Origin: Dendrophyllia cribrosa
Lineage: Eukaryota; Cnidaria; Anthozoa; Scleractinia; Dendrophylliidae
Reading direction: 5' to 3'
NCBI GenBank assembly: GCA_024195265.1
Contig: JAJLRJ010000002.1
Location: 51,186,043 to 51,250,042, forward strand
DNA: 64,000 nt
This document shows, one piece after another, positions 24,701 through 34,745 of the stretch (position 1 is its first letter; every line of letters starts with the position of its first letter). A program made the translations under genes and the position numbers. The notes beneath the pieces are model-generated. The model was not told where the DNA came from. It saw only the letters and a program-made list of their open reading frames with translations, and searched no databases.

Positions 24701-25011
24701 ATTCTTAGGGACGGATTTTATAGGAAAATAGGGTATCACCTACCAAATATAAAACAGTTATCTCCTTCAGAAGTTACCAATGAATTAATGAACTCTCGTC
24801 ATTATTTTGTAAATATTCAATTATTGAAATTCATTATTTCACGCTTAGATTTCCGCAATAATCACATTATCAATCCAGATCGACTGATGTATTTTAATTG
24901 TACTTTCCCTTTCTTTATTATACTATTGTAATTTCATTTTGTTATGTTACAATGCTTTGCAATACTGTAAGGATTTATAGTCATGCAAATAAAGCTACTT
25001 GTTGTTGTTGT

Positions 25012-25064
<53 letters not shown>
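21713..25064 (+). mobile_element. 5'-truncated APE-type LINE copy
   Basis: Begins abruptly at the end of the ACTAAT array, inside the endonuclease domain. It runs through reverse transcriptase and a C-terminal CCHC-like finger, then a short 3' UTR ending 'gcaaataaagctacttg' with a (TTG)n/(TAC)n tail to about 25064. The first 190 bp are coding-like in other frames, with breaks near 21753 and 21905, so this copy is dead. Orientation is the same as the host gene. The clade was not resolved; the 3' microsatellite tail excludes a classic poly-A L1. Confidence 0.9.
21908..24931 (+). CDS. LINE endonuclease-reverse transcriptase ORF (partial)
   Basis: 1007 codons open. The ATG is internal to the endonuclease and not a native start. 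Residues 2-7 GDFNSR and about 107-111 SDHSP are endonuclease motifs. The reverse transcriptase spans about 390-640, with FVDFKEAFDSVWH near 476-488, GVRQGCILSPLLF near 533 and catalytic YADD near 578-581. A C-terminal finger is near 904-925 (CPTC, then HFLFHC), preceded by a repeated EIEDEIEDEI. The usual 20-25 residue linker between the QIGF block and the FVDF motif is missing (residues about 462-474), an in-frame deletion. Product: retrotransposon replication protein, probably inactive here because the copy is truncated and this region is altered. Confidence 0.9.
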   Translation: MGDFNSRTGKYSDSVCHDGNNIIANDQSESSYFPTRRNSYDNELNNHGKRLLDICKSADLKILNGRISGDSLGRATFHGRNGISVIDYAICDQDVANFVVKQPSPFSDHSPIITWININTNISELESPCESNPLSPLPRQFLWEKDSAQKFKDSLRSADLQMLIQEYIVDETPIQDVNTALEKVGNILITAAKRSLKIRLGKKRRQIKSPSNKKWFDKECRFKKHELRKLSNQKHRDPLNTDLRERYHIVLTEYKKLLCKKRTEYYHSKIIELEETTENPDQKIFWQSLKSMDDTRKYKNDLPLVSEESWLQHFHSLHSNEPLNSAQQTIINELQQLESRKNQLCSLDYLITENETLEAAKRLKNNKSSFLDKIKKEMIKASLHDMLPVYQKLFNTILNQGTMPQTWCGGLITPIYKSGGKSDPSNYRGICVSSCLGKLFCSILNQRLLEHVYSHNILHNSQIGFLPKNEKIYACFVDFKEAFDSVWHDGLLYKLLQINVGGRFYNLIKNLYSNPTCSVKIGKSQTRPFQYARGVRQGCILSPLLFNLYVNNIPHSFENILSDPFVLPNGTKLNSRLYADDLVIHHVLSRSKTGLQTCLDKLSSYCNSWMLSINPKKTKVMIFQKRAKKCTESSFHIGNKIYKMIEIVQNYTYLGSVISSTGNFAMALDQLKEKALHALFSLRKHTNFSKLSLFLASKIFDTMISPILTYNSEVWGVYAKPDFKSWDSSQIEKIHLQFCKRYLEVSNKSSNVACRAELGRFPLIAINQKIINYTIYLQSKDNNSIVKQIFLMSADLHSSGKNSFYSNLIRISEFYNLPDFDPFFLTDTKIKHCVNYILYWRHTIQHSKKLELYNIFKNEYTPSHYLDLTRKSNDRKQLVKFRISNHKLMIEIGRYEQFTRDDRLCPTCGGNEIEDEIEDEIHFLFHCPKYLILRDGFYRKIGYHLPNIKQLSPSEVTNELMNSRHYFVNIQLLKFIISRLDFRNNHIINPDRLMYFNCTFPFFIILL

Positions 25065-25065
<1 letters not shown>

Positions 25066-25069
25066 AACT

Positions 25070-25690
25070 CGGCGCTTGGGAAGGACATTTATAAGTTATA
25101 AGTAAACCTGTAATAGCTCTTAGGATAGGTACCCTTTGTGGCGTCCAGTTTCAAAACGTTCGCATTTGCAGTTATTTATATCATTGCCCTCAAAATCTCA
25201 GCTCAAGCTTTGGTAGAACTTGTGTAGAACTGTGACAATTCTTGTTATTATGGGCAAAAATGAAAAGTTGCAGCGTTCTTTATACGAGACTCTAGTACCT
25301 TATAACATTACTGTAGTGTGGTATGTCCTTGTCACCTTTGTATTGGAACCCGAGACTCGTAAAAGCTGACAATTCCTTGAGGGGTGACAGGGTACTTCAA
25401 CATGAAAGTGAACGGGGGTAAATCGTGTTATTACTTGGGATGCCATGATCTTCATGTGAGAGAAACACTGAACCTCTTCAGAATGAAAATAAATTCGTAC
25501 GCATATTCAACAAGATTCTTTTAGGATTTATTTTCAAATTTCCGACAACCCCTATCATAACGTTTTGCTCCACCCACCACCCCCTGTGTCGAACTCCCTA
25601 CCCTATCTTCCACCCAATGCCGTTCCCATGGATAAGGCATAAGCGACCATAACATATCACCGGCTCAATGTTTACAGCCTATCGATCGAT
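25070..25690. other. Intronic spacer
   Basis: Between the LINE tail and the octamer cluster. No exon, RNA gene or inverted repeat was recognised. Confidence 0.35.
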
Positions 25691-25696
25691 TGAAAT

Positions 25697-25746
25697 GCTT
25701 CAAATGCTGCAAATGCAAATGCCGCAAATGCAAATGCAAATGCTGC
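25697..25746. promoter_or_regulatory. Cluster of ATGCAAAT octamer motifs
   Basis: A short array of 'gcaaat' units yields three overlapping ATGCAAAT words within about 50 bp. This is the classical octamer bound by POU-domain factors. It lies in the TMEM151-like intron about 820 bp before exon 2. It may be a simple tandem repeat without function. Confidence 0.35.
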
Positions 25747-26564
25747 AACTCATTTTACGCTTCGCGTATTCACGAGTTAAAAATGAGAGTTCCCACCTGT
25801 ATGGCAATAACAGGGAGCTTTAGCAAACACGACGGCATCGGCAGCGAGAACGGCGCGCACAAAAATAATAGGTTTAATGGGCGAGAACAATGCCTCTGCA
25901 TGTGCGTGTTGTATTTGATACATTTCTTTGACATTCATTGCAAAACAACGTCAAATGATCAACATATAGGTTTCGTGGAGAACGTGAACGTACGACGGTT
26001 ATTTTCTTTGGTGTTGCCGTCGTGGTTGCTAAAGCTCCTCATGTTTGTGGTTTAGTTCTGCCAGTACCCCCCCCCCCCCCCCCCCAATTCCTCCACTTAA
26101 CACTGTAAGTCATAAGGATTTTTTTGTATTTGCATACATAGATATGACTATCCAATACAACAAAATACACCTGTGTGGTACGAGCAAACACGAAATTACC
26201 TTGTTGATCATAGGAATGTCGTTGCTTGTCGTATTAATAAGGGACGTGTACTGGTTCTATAAAGTAGCGTTTTGTTGCAGTACAGTATAGGAAAAATATT
26301 CCTTTCCAACATTGGAATAGTGATATATCTTCTAAGATTGGTAACCCAAAATTTGCAATAGAGGTGCCTCTTTTTAGATGTTGGACAACAAATATTAAAC
26401 CTTGGAAGATAAATAATTTTCCAATATTTTTCCAAGGTGGAAAGCAATATTTTTTTCTGTGTTTTGTTATTCATGTTTTATTACTTAATGGGCTATTGAA
26501 CCGACATTTTGTTAATTAATGAGCGGTCCCTTAACGCCTTTGAATTTTATTTCATCCTCCACAG

Positions 26565-26943
26565 TTTTACGAGATGGACTGATGTAACCGAGCTTCCCGA
26601 AGGTCTGGAAGATTACAGTTTGGCCAGACTCGAAATAACCAAAGCCTTCCATTTTGCGAACGAGCCAACCAAAACTCTATTTACCAATCTCTCTCACGCC
26701 TTCCAAGCGCGCAATAGACATCGGGACAGATACATGGATTACACCGAAGAAGTTACGATCGACGGTTTTGAAGACCACGTGACTGCTTACGTCGATCCTC
26801 ATAAAAGAGAGTGGTGGATTGTATCAAAGTGGTATTGGGTTTTCTCGGCCCTGTTGATGTCCTGGGTTTATCGGTGGATGATCGCGAGAAGAACTTGCAG
26901 AATTTCTGTGACAATTTTGAAACAGGTGGAAGTGTGCTTTTGA
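26565..26943 (+). CDS. TMEM151-like membrane protein, exon 2
   Basis: Acceptor 'ttcatcctccacag' precedes the exon; the first base completes serine 141. Residues about 160-222 form the second conserved soluble block (ITKAFHF, then QARNRHRDRYMDY and FEDHVTAYVDP). These align by eye with vertebrate TMEM151 segments FTKCFSF, ENEGLDDYME and FREFMVAFPDP. TM3 is at about 224-243 (WWIVSKWYWVFSALLMSWV). The frame stops at 26941-26943, 23 residues after TM3. A cryptic donor CAG|GTGGAA lies near 26931, so a third exon is not excluded. With exon 1 this gives 266 residues. No AATAAA close downstream was noticed. Confidence 0.88.
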
Positions 26944-28139
26944 GAGTTCTTTTCGTAAGGTTGACCCGTATCTGTTCAAACGAGGACCGTGATTGGCCAG
27001 CTGTAATTGCGCCTATCTTTGAAAACAGTAGCAACTATAGATTGTAAGGACTAATGACATTAGAGGTCTGTGGTGCCAGACGAATGACAGGATTTGGCAA
27101 CTGCCAGAAACTAGTACCACAATTTAAGTTAATTAAGTAAAAACATGGTTTTCGTTTTTGAAATTAACTCGTCTTAAGGTTACAGTGTACCTTCGGGGGT
27201 GTCTCCAGTATAACAGCTCTAGTGTCTTAAGATTACACTTAATATACCTAAACCCAAATATCAAATTAAAGCTTATAAAGCTGGCTATCTAAATATGGAA
27301 ACCATTTGGTAAGAAAATGAATTGTCGAATTTTTTACGACGTCTAAATTCGAACGTCCGAATCAGCTTTAAAACGCTATAACTCAAAGCGATTATTGTAT
27401 TTTGCTAATTTGATTTGTTCTCAGGTTTCCGGACACGAAGCGCTAAAAGAACGTGTCGGCGATTTCCCATATTCAATTGCAATGAAAAGTTACAGAATAT
27501 TTTCGAAAAGGGGAGAAAAAAAGTTGGAGTGATCGCACGGAAATGGCTCTTGACGAAAGAGTTTTCGGAAATAAGAAATTCGCCGACAGGTTTTTGTTGA
27601 TTATATGTTAGCCAAGCTTCTGTCCAAATTTGAGGAAAATCGAAATTCCCTTTTAGTTGTAGCTCTTTAAAGTGTCCCCTACAAGCGAAAAATTAACTTT
27701 GAGAAAACAGCGCTTAGAAAAACATATCGCTTCATAAACAAACTCCGCCCACAAAAGTTATACCGTCATTTCTCCGTCAATTTTCACTATTTTTCGATAA
27801 TTTTTTTTGGGATGAAAGTTCATTCTGTAAACTTTATTTTGACGCCAAAAAAAAATTTTCAATAAATTTTCGATCTGAAGGTACACTGTAACCTTAATTT
27901 AAAGCTAAAATGAAGAATGCCGAACTATGTCATTTAGTGGCATTACTGAATCGTCCTTTTACATAAAGCGGAGGTTCGGCTAAAGATAAACTGCTGATAA
28001 GATGATTGCTGATCTAAAGTATTGGGAGAAAATATAAATTACTATTGTGGATGTCAGTTCCAGTTCTTTACTTTATTTTATTTTACCATACCCCCTTGGA
28101 GTTAATCTTTTTTTACAGTTGTGTGCTTAGTACCCTTGC
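26944..28139. other. 3' flank of the TMEM151-like gene, no other gene
   Basis: Probably starts with 3' UTR. 'aggttacagtgtaccttcgg' at 27178 has an inverted partner 'gaaggtacactgtaacctta' at 27878, suggesting a further diverged foldback of about 720 bp. An AATAAA is present at about 27859. No coding exon is supported. Confidence 0.45.
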
Positions 28140-28322
28140 CTTTGAGTGAAAGTGAGGCTGGTGTTGACTTTGCTTTGATAAAAACCTTCCTGCTTTTCAC
28201 ATGTAAATCATGTTGAAAAAAAAAAAACTAGGTAGCATAAAAACAACATGATTTACATATGAAAAGCGAGAAAGTTTGTATCAAACCATGGTCAACTTCA
28301 GCCTCATTCTCACTCAAAGACC
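28140..28322. mobile_element. Foldback element
   Basis: Arms 'ctttgagtgaaagtgaggct' and 'gcctcattctcactcaaaga' and inner arms 'cacatgtaaatcatgttg/caacatgatttacatatg' surround an A-rich loop. 183 bp, non-coding. Confidence 0.8.
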
Positions 28323-28560
28323 AGGCCACTAAGTAGATAACTGTAAATTGGGCTATTCTTGAGTTGTCAGTTTACGCTTTAAAGGTCTGTAAAAGTACCC
28401 GCGCTGATTTGAACGTATAACTTAACAAGCATATAATCAACACCTACCAAACTGTGTGACTTCTTCTGAACTTTAACAACCTGCATTTCTCTGTTTTTAT
28501 GTAACAGATCTTTGTTCATGACATGTAACGTTCCATTGACAATCATATTGTCAGGCGCAA

Positions 28561-28730
28561 TAGGCCATTTCCGAGTTGCCTGTAGCCTCTCTATCAAAGC
28601 GAGGCTACGTGCGAAACCTTTCATATATAAACTTTTATTTGCATGTGAATGAAAACTCATTTTTATATGAAAAGTTTCGCACCTAGCCTCGCTTTGATAG
28701 AGAGGCTAAAGGCAACTCGGAAATGGCCTA
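28561..28730. mobile_element. Near-perfect palindromic MITE
   Basis: 'taggccatttccgagttgcc' and 'ggcaactcggaaatggccta' are exact inverted ends. The arms extend through 'gcctctctatcaaagcgagg' for about 60 bp. A cruciform or hairpin is expected. Arms are nearly identical, so the element is young or homogenised. Confidence 0.85.
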
Positions 28731-28837
28731 TTCCCGACTCGTGTGACGTAATCACCTGACACAATCAACCGTACTATAAAAACATCCAAGTTTCATAGCA
28801 TAGCTTTAATATTCTTAAACTTACGGAGGAGCGGGAA

Positions 28838-28861
28838 GGGGGGGGGGGGGGGGGGGGGGGG
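28838..28861. repeat. Poly-G run
   Basis: 24 consecutive G, capable of forming quadruplexes. Similar runs occur at about 57332-57353, 44566-44577 and (as C) about 26068-26084. Confidence 0.9.
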
Positions 28862-28914
28862 AGAGAGAACTCCCCTTCCGTTCCTAGGAGACCAGAAAAT
28901 ACAGCAACTGAAAC

Positions 28915-29437
28915 AACACAAAGAAAAAAAAAGGGATACCGTTGCCGTGCGCTAGGAATCGTGAATACAAGAATTCATAGCTTGTGAAATAAAAAAGTCG
29001 CCAAAAGTGATGAGCGCAAAGAAATATGAACTAAAAAGACAAAATAACGACAAAAACTCAAAATTCCACCAAAATTGAAACTTTGATTTCTTGACCGCCT
29101 GTCATGAAATCAAAATTTAAGAACTGAAAACCTGACTTCCATCCTTGCAATCCTGCATCTTTTCTTCAAACTACTTCTTCTGTTTTGTTCTATAGAACCT
29201 TTCATCCAATTAATTTAGTTGTATATGTTGTGGTTCAATTTTATCCTTGGTTCATATTTTATTTTCCTTTGTTTAAAACTCATTACCATATATTACCATA
29301 GCCAAAACAAAGAAAAATAAAATTTGAACCAAGGGTAAAATTGAACTACAACATATATTTGGTGGCATTTGGCGATATAACATAAAACTTAAGTTTAAAG
29401 TAGAATTTCGTTATTTCGGCAGGAAAGTGTCCATTTA
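28915..29437. repeat. Interspersed repeat R, copy 1 (MITE-interrupted)
   Basis: Shares ordered words with 54690-55165: 'tttgatttcttgaccgcct', 'acttccatcctt', 'ggtggcatttggcgata' and 'cggcaggaaagtgtcc'. Interrupted here by the MITE at 29222. The far end resembles 'cggcgggacagtgtcccttt', a word also present near 44522. Confidence 0.65.
29222..29357. mobile_element. TATGTTGTGGTTCAA MITE, copy 1
   Basis: Inverted ends 'tatatgttgtggttcaattt' and 'aaattgaactacaacatata', 136 bp. The same family is at 46396-46526 and 48819-48985. Confidence 0.85.
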
Positions 29438-29611
29438 AAGGCCCACCTTCACCCAAAAGACGTTGCGGTCGTTTGTTTTTGTTTTGAAATGCTCCATTCG
29501 TACGCGTGATCTGATTGGTTGCATGCATTCAAGCGTGAATTTCGTGTTACACGAAATTCAGTACAGAAAGTAATCATGGCGCGCACATCATTTTGGGTGA
29601 AGGTGGGCCTT
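29438..29611. mobile_element. MITE with AAGGCCCACCTTCACCC ends
   Basis: The left 'aaggcccaccttcacccaaa' and right 'ttttgggtgaaggtgggcctt' (quoted in part) are inverted. It directly abuts repeat R copy 1. Non-coding. Confidence 0.85.
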
Positions 29612-29999
29612 GAAAGGTTACGGTTTGTTTTCACATGAAATAAAGACAATGTCATGTTGAGGCTGAAATTTATAAAAATGAAATAAGCGCTTCCTTTAAA
29701 ATAAGCGTCGCCATCTTGGTTAAAAAAATAAATAAGTGCCCGGGCGCTAATTCAAGCATTTATGGTACATCCGATTTGGCAAACGCAACAAATGCAACAT
29801 CAAGAAACAGCCAGAAGGTTGGAATTGAATGCTCAATGCTTTTATTACAGATATAATTGACTCCTATTTCTCTTTGTGTGATTCTTTTTTATTGTTTTTC
29901 AAGTTTTGCTGTTGTTGTTTCTTATTTTGTTTGTTTGTTTATTGTTTATCGTTTATTGTGCTCATTAGACAAGTAATGGCTACGTCCACTGGGGATAGG

Positions 30000-30342
30000 G
30001 TTAGACAGATTCTGCTCAAAAGTTGCTTAAAATCGAGAAAGTTGCTGACATAATCACTCTAATTATATAGTACTGTACAAACAAAAACAAAACACGGCCT
30101 AATAAAAAAGCAAAAAAGAGATTTTTCTATTGAAAATCTTGAAAATTCCAAAAAAAACGTCACTTGTGAATTTCATAAAAAGATAGTAAAAATATGCCAA
30201 AAATATGCGAACTTTTAGAAAAGATGCTGGGAAGTTGCTCACTCTCAGAAAAAATACATGTAAATTGCTCAGAATCGAAAAAGGTGCTCGAAATCGTAAA
30301 AGTTGCTCAAAAGTTGCCGAGCAGAATCTGTCTAGGCCTAAC
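30000..30342. mobile_element. Foldback MITE with GTTAGACAGATTCTGCTC ends
   Basis: The left 'gttagacagattctgctc' and right 'gagcagaatctgtctaggcc' form inverted ends. The interior has recurring 'gttgctcaaaagttgc' words as in the element at 16127-16613. Confidence 0.75.
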
Positions 30343-30829
30343 TGGGATTGTGAATTGAACCCCGTGTTTCAAAAAGCCAAATAGTAACACTGTAGTAGAA
30401 TCCAAAAATCTCGAATCGTCAGGAGAAACGCAGAACTGTTCGAGATGCCAATAGTTCATGTTATTGTGGGTTAAAAACTATAACAAATTGAAGTAGGAAA
30501 AACTATGATGCGGTTTGAGTAGGAGACAGGTTTGAGTTTTAAAAAGTCCGAGTTACTGAGTTAGTGTAAAGGCCTGGACACACATCTACCATAACACCAG
30601 GAAATTCAGTAAAAGCTAGGATGTCTGGCACATGTAAACCGGAAACCACCGGCCTTTTTTTCGCGCGAAAACTTACGTCATTCTCATATTGCTGATACAC
30701 GATTGGTTCGCTAAGTTTATTGCAAACACAGTGGGCAAGGAATGTGGTCCAGGTTTGAGCAGCCGTTAGTGGGGAGGAGCGTTGCGTGACGAGACAAATA
30801 ACGGCTGCGTGGGAGACTAAACATAACTT

Positions 30830-30987
30830 AGCCTGTGTGGCAGGCGTTCTAAGGGGAAGGGGAAGGGGGAAATTCGGGCGCGCGAGAACGCGAAAGGGCG
30901 CGCGAGGGAGGGGGAAGGTACTTCGCGTTCTCGCGCGCCCGAATTTTCCACCTTCCCCTTTCCCTTAAAACGCCTGCCACGCATGCT
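30830..30987. mobile_element. G+C-rich palindromic MITE
   Basis: The left 'agcctgtgtggcaggcgtt' and right 'aacgcctgccacgcatgct' are inverted ends. A purine-rich arm (aaggggaagggg) and a core of 'cgcgcgagaacgcg' pair across the centre. Base composition is much richer in G+C than the surroundings. Confidence 0.85.
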
Positions 30988-31187
30988 AAACATACCTCGA
31001 CTCGCGAACATAAAGTTAGTTTAGAACTGTAAGCAATTTCATTGTTCACCTCATCAGTTGTCAATTTTAAAACACGTCTCATGGCTAGTTCTATAATTTA
31101 TGCTGTTTTACGGAACAGACATAAGCCCCAAAAATCTTTATAACTGCACAGGAACCTAAACAAAAAAGACCTTGAACTTGCTGTTGG

Positions 31188-31735
31188 GTGATTTCCTCAA
31201 GTCCTTCGGGAACGAAGCGCGATGCAGCATTTAACAAGGAGACGACAATTGCGGTAACGTTTTTCGCCTGGCTTCGCCTTCAGCTTCTAGAACTGGGCTC
31301 ACTGGACTACTCTAAACTTTGCTGTAGATGTATGGAATGCCTTAGACATTACTCTAAGAAAACACCCATCATAGCTACTTTCAAGCGTGGCTTGTCCAAA
31401 GCCAAATTTCAATCCATAGTTCTAATTTAGCATATTTTTAGCATGCATTTAGCATGTAAATCGATCTATAATAGTTACTTTAGTTTAGTGTCTTAGCAGT
31501 CATGAAAACTTCGATTTTATAATATTTTAAATAAGTACTTTTCAAATTAGTAAGTTCGTGTAATTTTCTTTAGATTATTTGCATTATTTTATTATCTTAA
31601 TTGAGGACCCTTCTGTACACCATTTTGTGATGTAGGCTTCCTGTTATCATTATTGTTAGTATTCCTCGTGAGGTAGTTTCAATTATGTTCAGAATAAACA
31701 CTTTACATAGTGAAAAAATGGCGTTTTAGCTATGA
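31188..31735 (+). mobile_element. Probable LINE 3' relic
   Basis: Frame 31188-31430 includes a cysteine-rich block then 'KTPIIATFKRGLSKAKF', resembling the TFK-R-LK block near the C-terminus of some LINE polyproteins. An AT-rich tail follows, ending near 'gttcagaataaacacttt'. Heavily decayed. The assignment rests on one short motif. Confidence 0.35.
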
Positions 31736-31879
31736 TTTTAAGGGTCAAATTGGGGGTCTGGGGACGAGTTAAAAAATTAGAGACAAATGTCATCCAATTT
31801 TTTGCCCTCATCCAGCCATTTATTAACTCTTAAAATTAACTACTTTAACAGTATGTCACTTTCGTTTCTCTTAGCCAGT

Positions 31880-32008
31880 TTATTGATGGGACGAAATTTC
31901 GAGGACGCGCACGAGAGGTGGCATGGGTCTGGCATGTCTCCCCGGCTTTCGCGCGTTCCCCTCTCGCGCGCGTCCTCGAAATTTAATTATTAAATTCGCC
32001 CAATAAAT
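31880..32008. mobile_element. Foldback element, TTATTGATGGGACGAAATTT ends
   Basis: 'acgaaatttcgaggacgcgc' is mirrored by 'gcgcgcgtcctcgaaattt', and 'ttattgatggg' by 'cgcccaataaa'. Non-coding. Confidence 0.7.
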
Positions 32009-33304
32009 AAACCGGCGCCTGCTTTGCATGCTACTTTTCACCGGTACTTTCACTCTTGTAAGCATTTCTTATCATTCATGACCATGAAAATGTTTTTAAT
32101 CAGTACAAGGCGAAAAAATGAAAATGCAAAGATAGCCGACATGAACCGATGAGCAGTGAGTATAAGTTGGCAAACGGAAGGGTGGCTACGTCACAGTGAA
32201 GTAAACAATAGTTTCAGTCCTCTAAGCATTTCTTATCATGATTGAAAAATGTTTTTAATCAGTGCAACACCGAACAAAAATGCAAGATAGCCGACTTGAC
32301 ACTGACCGATGACATCGGTAGATTTTTATAAGATATTTCGGAATAGAATTTCGTGGATTTATAAGACTTGATTCCCTCTTCCTTTATCATTAGCCAAGTG
32401 CCCCAACTGTGAGTATAACCTTAGTTTCGTTCATCTGAGTTCAACTTCTGAGATTCATACGAAGTTAAAGTCAGTCGGTAAAGAAATTGAGGGTTGCGTA
32501 CGCTTAATCACAGTCCCTGAAGTAAAACTACGGTAAGAACTTCTAATCCATTCAATGAAGAAATCTTAACTCTATCTTTTTAGTTTATGAATGAAGCGAT
32601 GTTGTTAGATTTTCAATATTTTATCTTCATTGAACAACTGAGTCGAAGTTGTGATTTAACCTTCTAGTTCCAAAGTTAAAAGTCTTCTTGCCGGTTGTCA
32701 TAAATTCCTCTCATACAATACAGCTACAGATAGACTTTGGAGAATTCGGTATGACATGAACCTAACATTGGTCCAAGGAAAGCTTGCTGGCAGTTGGCTG
32801 ACATTAACATTCATTTTAGATGCATACGATTTATATACTTTACTTTAATTTGTAGATATAATTTACATGTTGCAAGAAATATTCAGCTCGAGTCTGACCA
32901 CTGAGGTCGCCACTCGTGTGTACATTTATTTAAAAGCGTCCTTAATTAAAACGCAGCTTGTAATAAACCTGCAGCATGTGGAAGAAACAACTGTCGTTTT
33001 GCTAAACTGGAATTTAATTGTTACGTTTTTAATTACTCCATTTAAGACATTTTAAAGACGCTTTTTAAATTCCAATCCATAGATCTAAATTATTTCCGAC
33101 GTAAACTGGTGGACTGTTTTTTTATAGCTTTTAAAATGGTTTGATTGAGGTGGTCTTATTAATAAATTGCATGCTTCCGGATTGCTTCGGATCCCCTTTT
33201 GATCACCCATTAGTATTTGACTAGGCCAAATAACCGTCCAAACTAGATAACAGAGACAGATTCAAACCGACACATTACTGAACAAACAGAAACACTACCG
33301 GTCC
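32009..33304. other. Spacer, nothing recognised
   Basis: A short near-duplication ('gcatttcttatcat' then 'gaaaatgtttttaatcagt', around 32055 and 32225) is visible. No exon, RNA gene or element boundary is supported. Confidence 0.35.
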
Positions 33305-33865
33305 TTGGCCTCCGAGACAAAAACGACTTGCCGCGGAAGTACTCCTACGCTTTACGGAATTTTGATAAAGGATGAAGGATCCCGAAAAACAAACAATTAT
33401 GAAGCACTGGTTCCCCTTGAACGTGTGTGTCAGGAAGTCTTTAACGAGTCTGTATTATTTCCTTTCTTTTTAAAAGCTAGATCAACGGTCAAAGTACAAC
33501 TCTTTATGCACCGTTCAAAAGCCGACATTCATTCGAGTTTCACACTTCTTAACTACAGCCTGGTTCTAGTCTTGAACCTTTGCGTATGTGGATGAAATCC
33601 TAAAATGTGGCCATTCAAATGAAAGATACTGAGCAGTACTTACCTGCGGTGTCGTTTATTATGCCGTACAAGCTAAGGTAGTTCCAACATTTGAGTTTGT
33701 CTGAAGCACTGGTTCCCATTGATCGTGTGTGTCAGGAAGTCTTAAACGAGTCACGAGCGTCACGGTCAAAATACGACTCTGAGATTGTTTGTTGTTTTTT
33801 TGTTTATGCACTGTTCAAAAGCCGGCTTTCATTTTAAATTCAAATTTCATGACTTTGGGATTCCA
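33305..33865. repeat. Diverged direct duplication
   Basis: 'gaagcactggttcccc' with 'gtgtgtcaggaagtct' near 33400 recurs at 33702. 'tatgcaccgttcaaaagccg' near 33507 recurs at 33805. The open frame at 33305-33595 is explained by this repeat and is not called as a gene. Confidence 0.6.
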
Positions 33866-34745
33866 TCTCAGACTCGCAAACGGCGGTTCTTAAACTCTAT
33901 CACTATAATCAGGGTCGAACCTTGAGAATTTTGTAGAATGTGGTTTTAAGACCTTTCAGCCTGCAGATAAAAAGCTACCATGTGATCATTCAAATAAAGG
34001 CTATGATGGAGGCTTTCCTGTGATTTTTCTTTTCTTGAACTTTCGAGTCAGTGGATAAAAGCCTAAAGTGCGACCATTCATAAAAGTTACTGAGCAGTAC
34101 TTTCTTTGGTGCTGCCGGTTTATTAAGTTGTACAAGGTGGTTCTAACTTTTGAGTTTGTGGATGAAATCCTAAAGTGTGACCATTCAAATGAAAGCTACT
34201 ACGAGCAGTACTTTCCTGTAGTGTTGTTTATTATTCGCTACAAGGTGGTTCTAACTTTTCGTCTGTGCATTAAATCCTAAAGAGTGACCATTCAAATGAA
34301 GGCTGTCGAGCAGTATGTTCCTGTGGTACTGCACATGTTTATTATGCAATAAAAGATGGTTCTAAATTTTGATTATGTGGATGAAATCCTTAAGTGTGAC
34401 TACTGATTTAAATGAAAAATATTGAGCAGTACTTGACTGTGGTACTGTTGATTATTCTACACAAGGTGGTTTTTAATTTTGTCGGAGTCTGTGGATAAAA
34501 TCACAAAATGTGACCATTCAAATGACAGCTACTACTAAGTACTGTGGTGCTGTAGTTGTTATGCAGAAGGTGGTTTTAACTTTTGATTGTTTGGATTAAG
34601 TCCTAAAGTGTTACGATTTAAATAAAAGCTACTGAGCAGAACTTTCCTGTGCCGGTACTGTTTATTATGCTGTGTGTAGAAAGTGGTTCGATAATAAGTC
34701 TCACGACAAAATCCTACCTTGAGATCAGACCATTCAAATAAAATC
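33570..34745. repeat. Satellite array, unit about 110-125 bp
   Basis: Roughly nine diverged units. Each contains, in order, words like 'ggtggttctaacttttgag', 'gtggatgaaatcctaaagtg', 'tgaccattcaaatgaaagct', 'gagcagtactttcctgtgg' and 'tgtttattatgctgtacaa'. The same unit occurs once or a few times at 13290-13450, 13750-14150, 14590-14660, 38430-38470, 40450-40560, 50770-50860 and 52760-52870. The array therefore looks like an expansion of a unit carried by a MITE. Confidence 0.85.

Noticed and set aside
25690..26055. Frame starting with alternating Cys-Lys, resembling a metallothionein
   Set aside because: The Cys-Lys pattern is the translation of the 'gcaaat' tandem repeat; the rest lacks Cys periodicity and splice support.
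33305..33595. 96-codon frame as a gene
   Set aside because: Overlaps a direct duplication and runs into satellite sequence; no domain or splice signals.
34068..34280. 70-codon frame in the satellite
   Set aside because: The peptide is itself a tandem repeat of the satellite unit.
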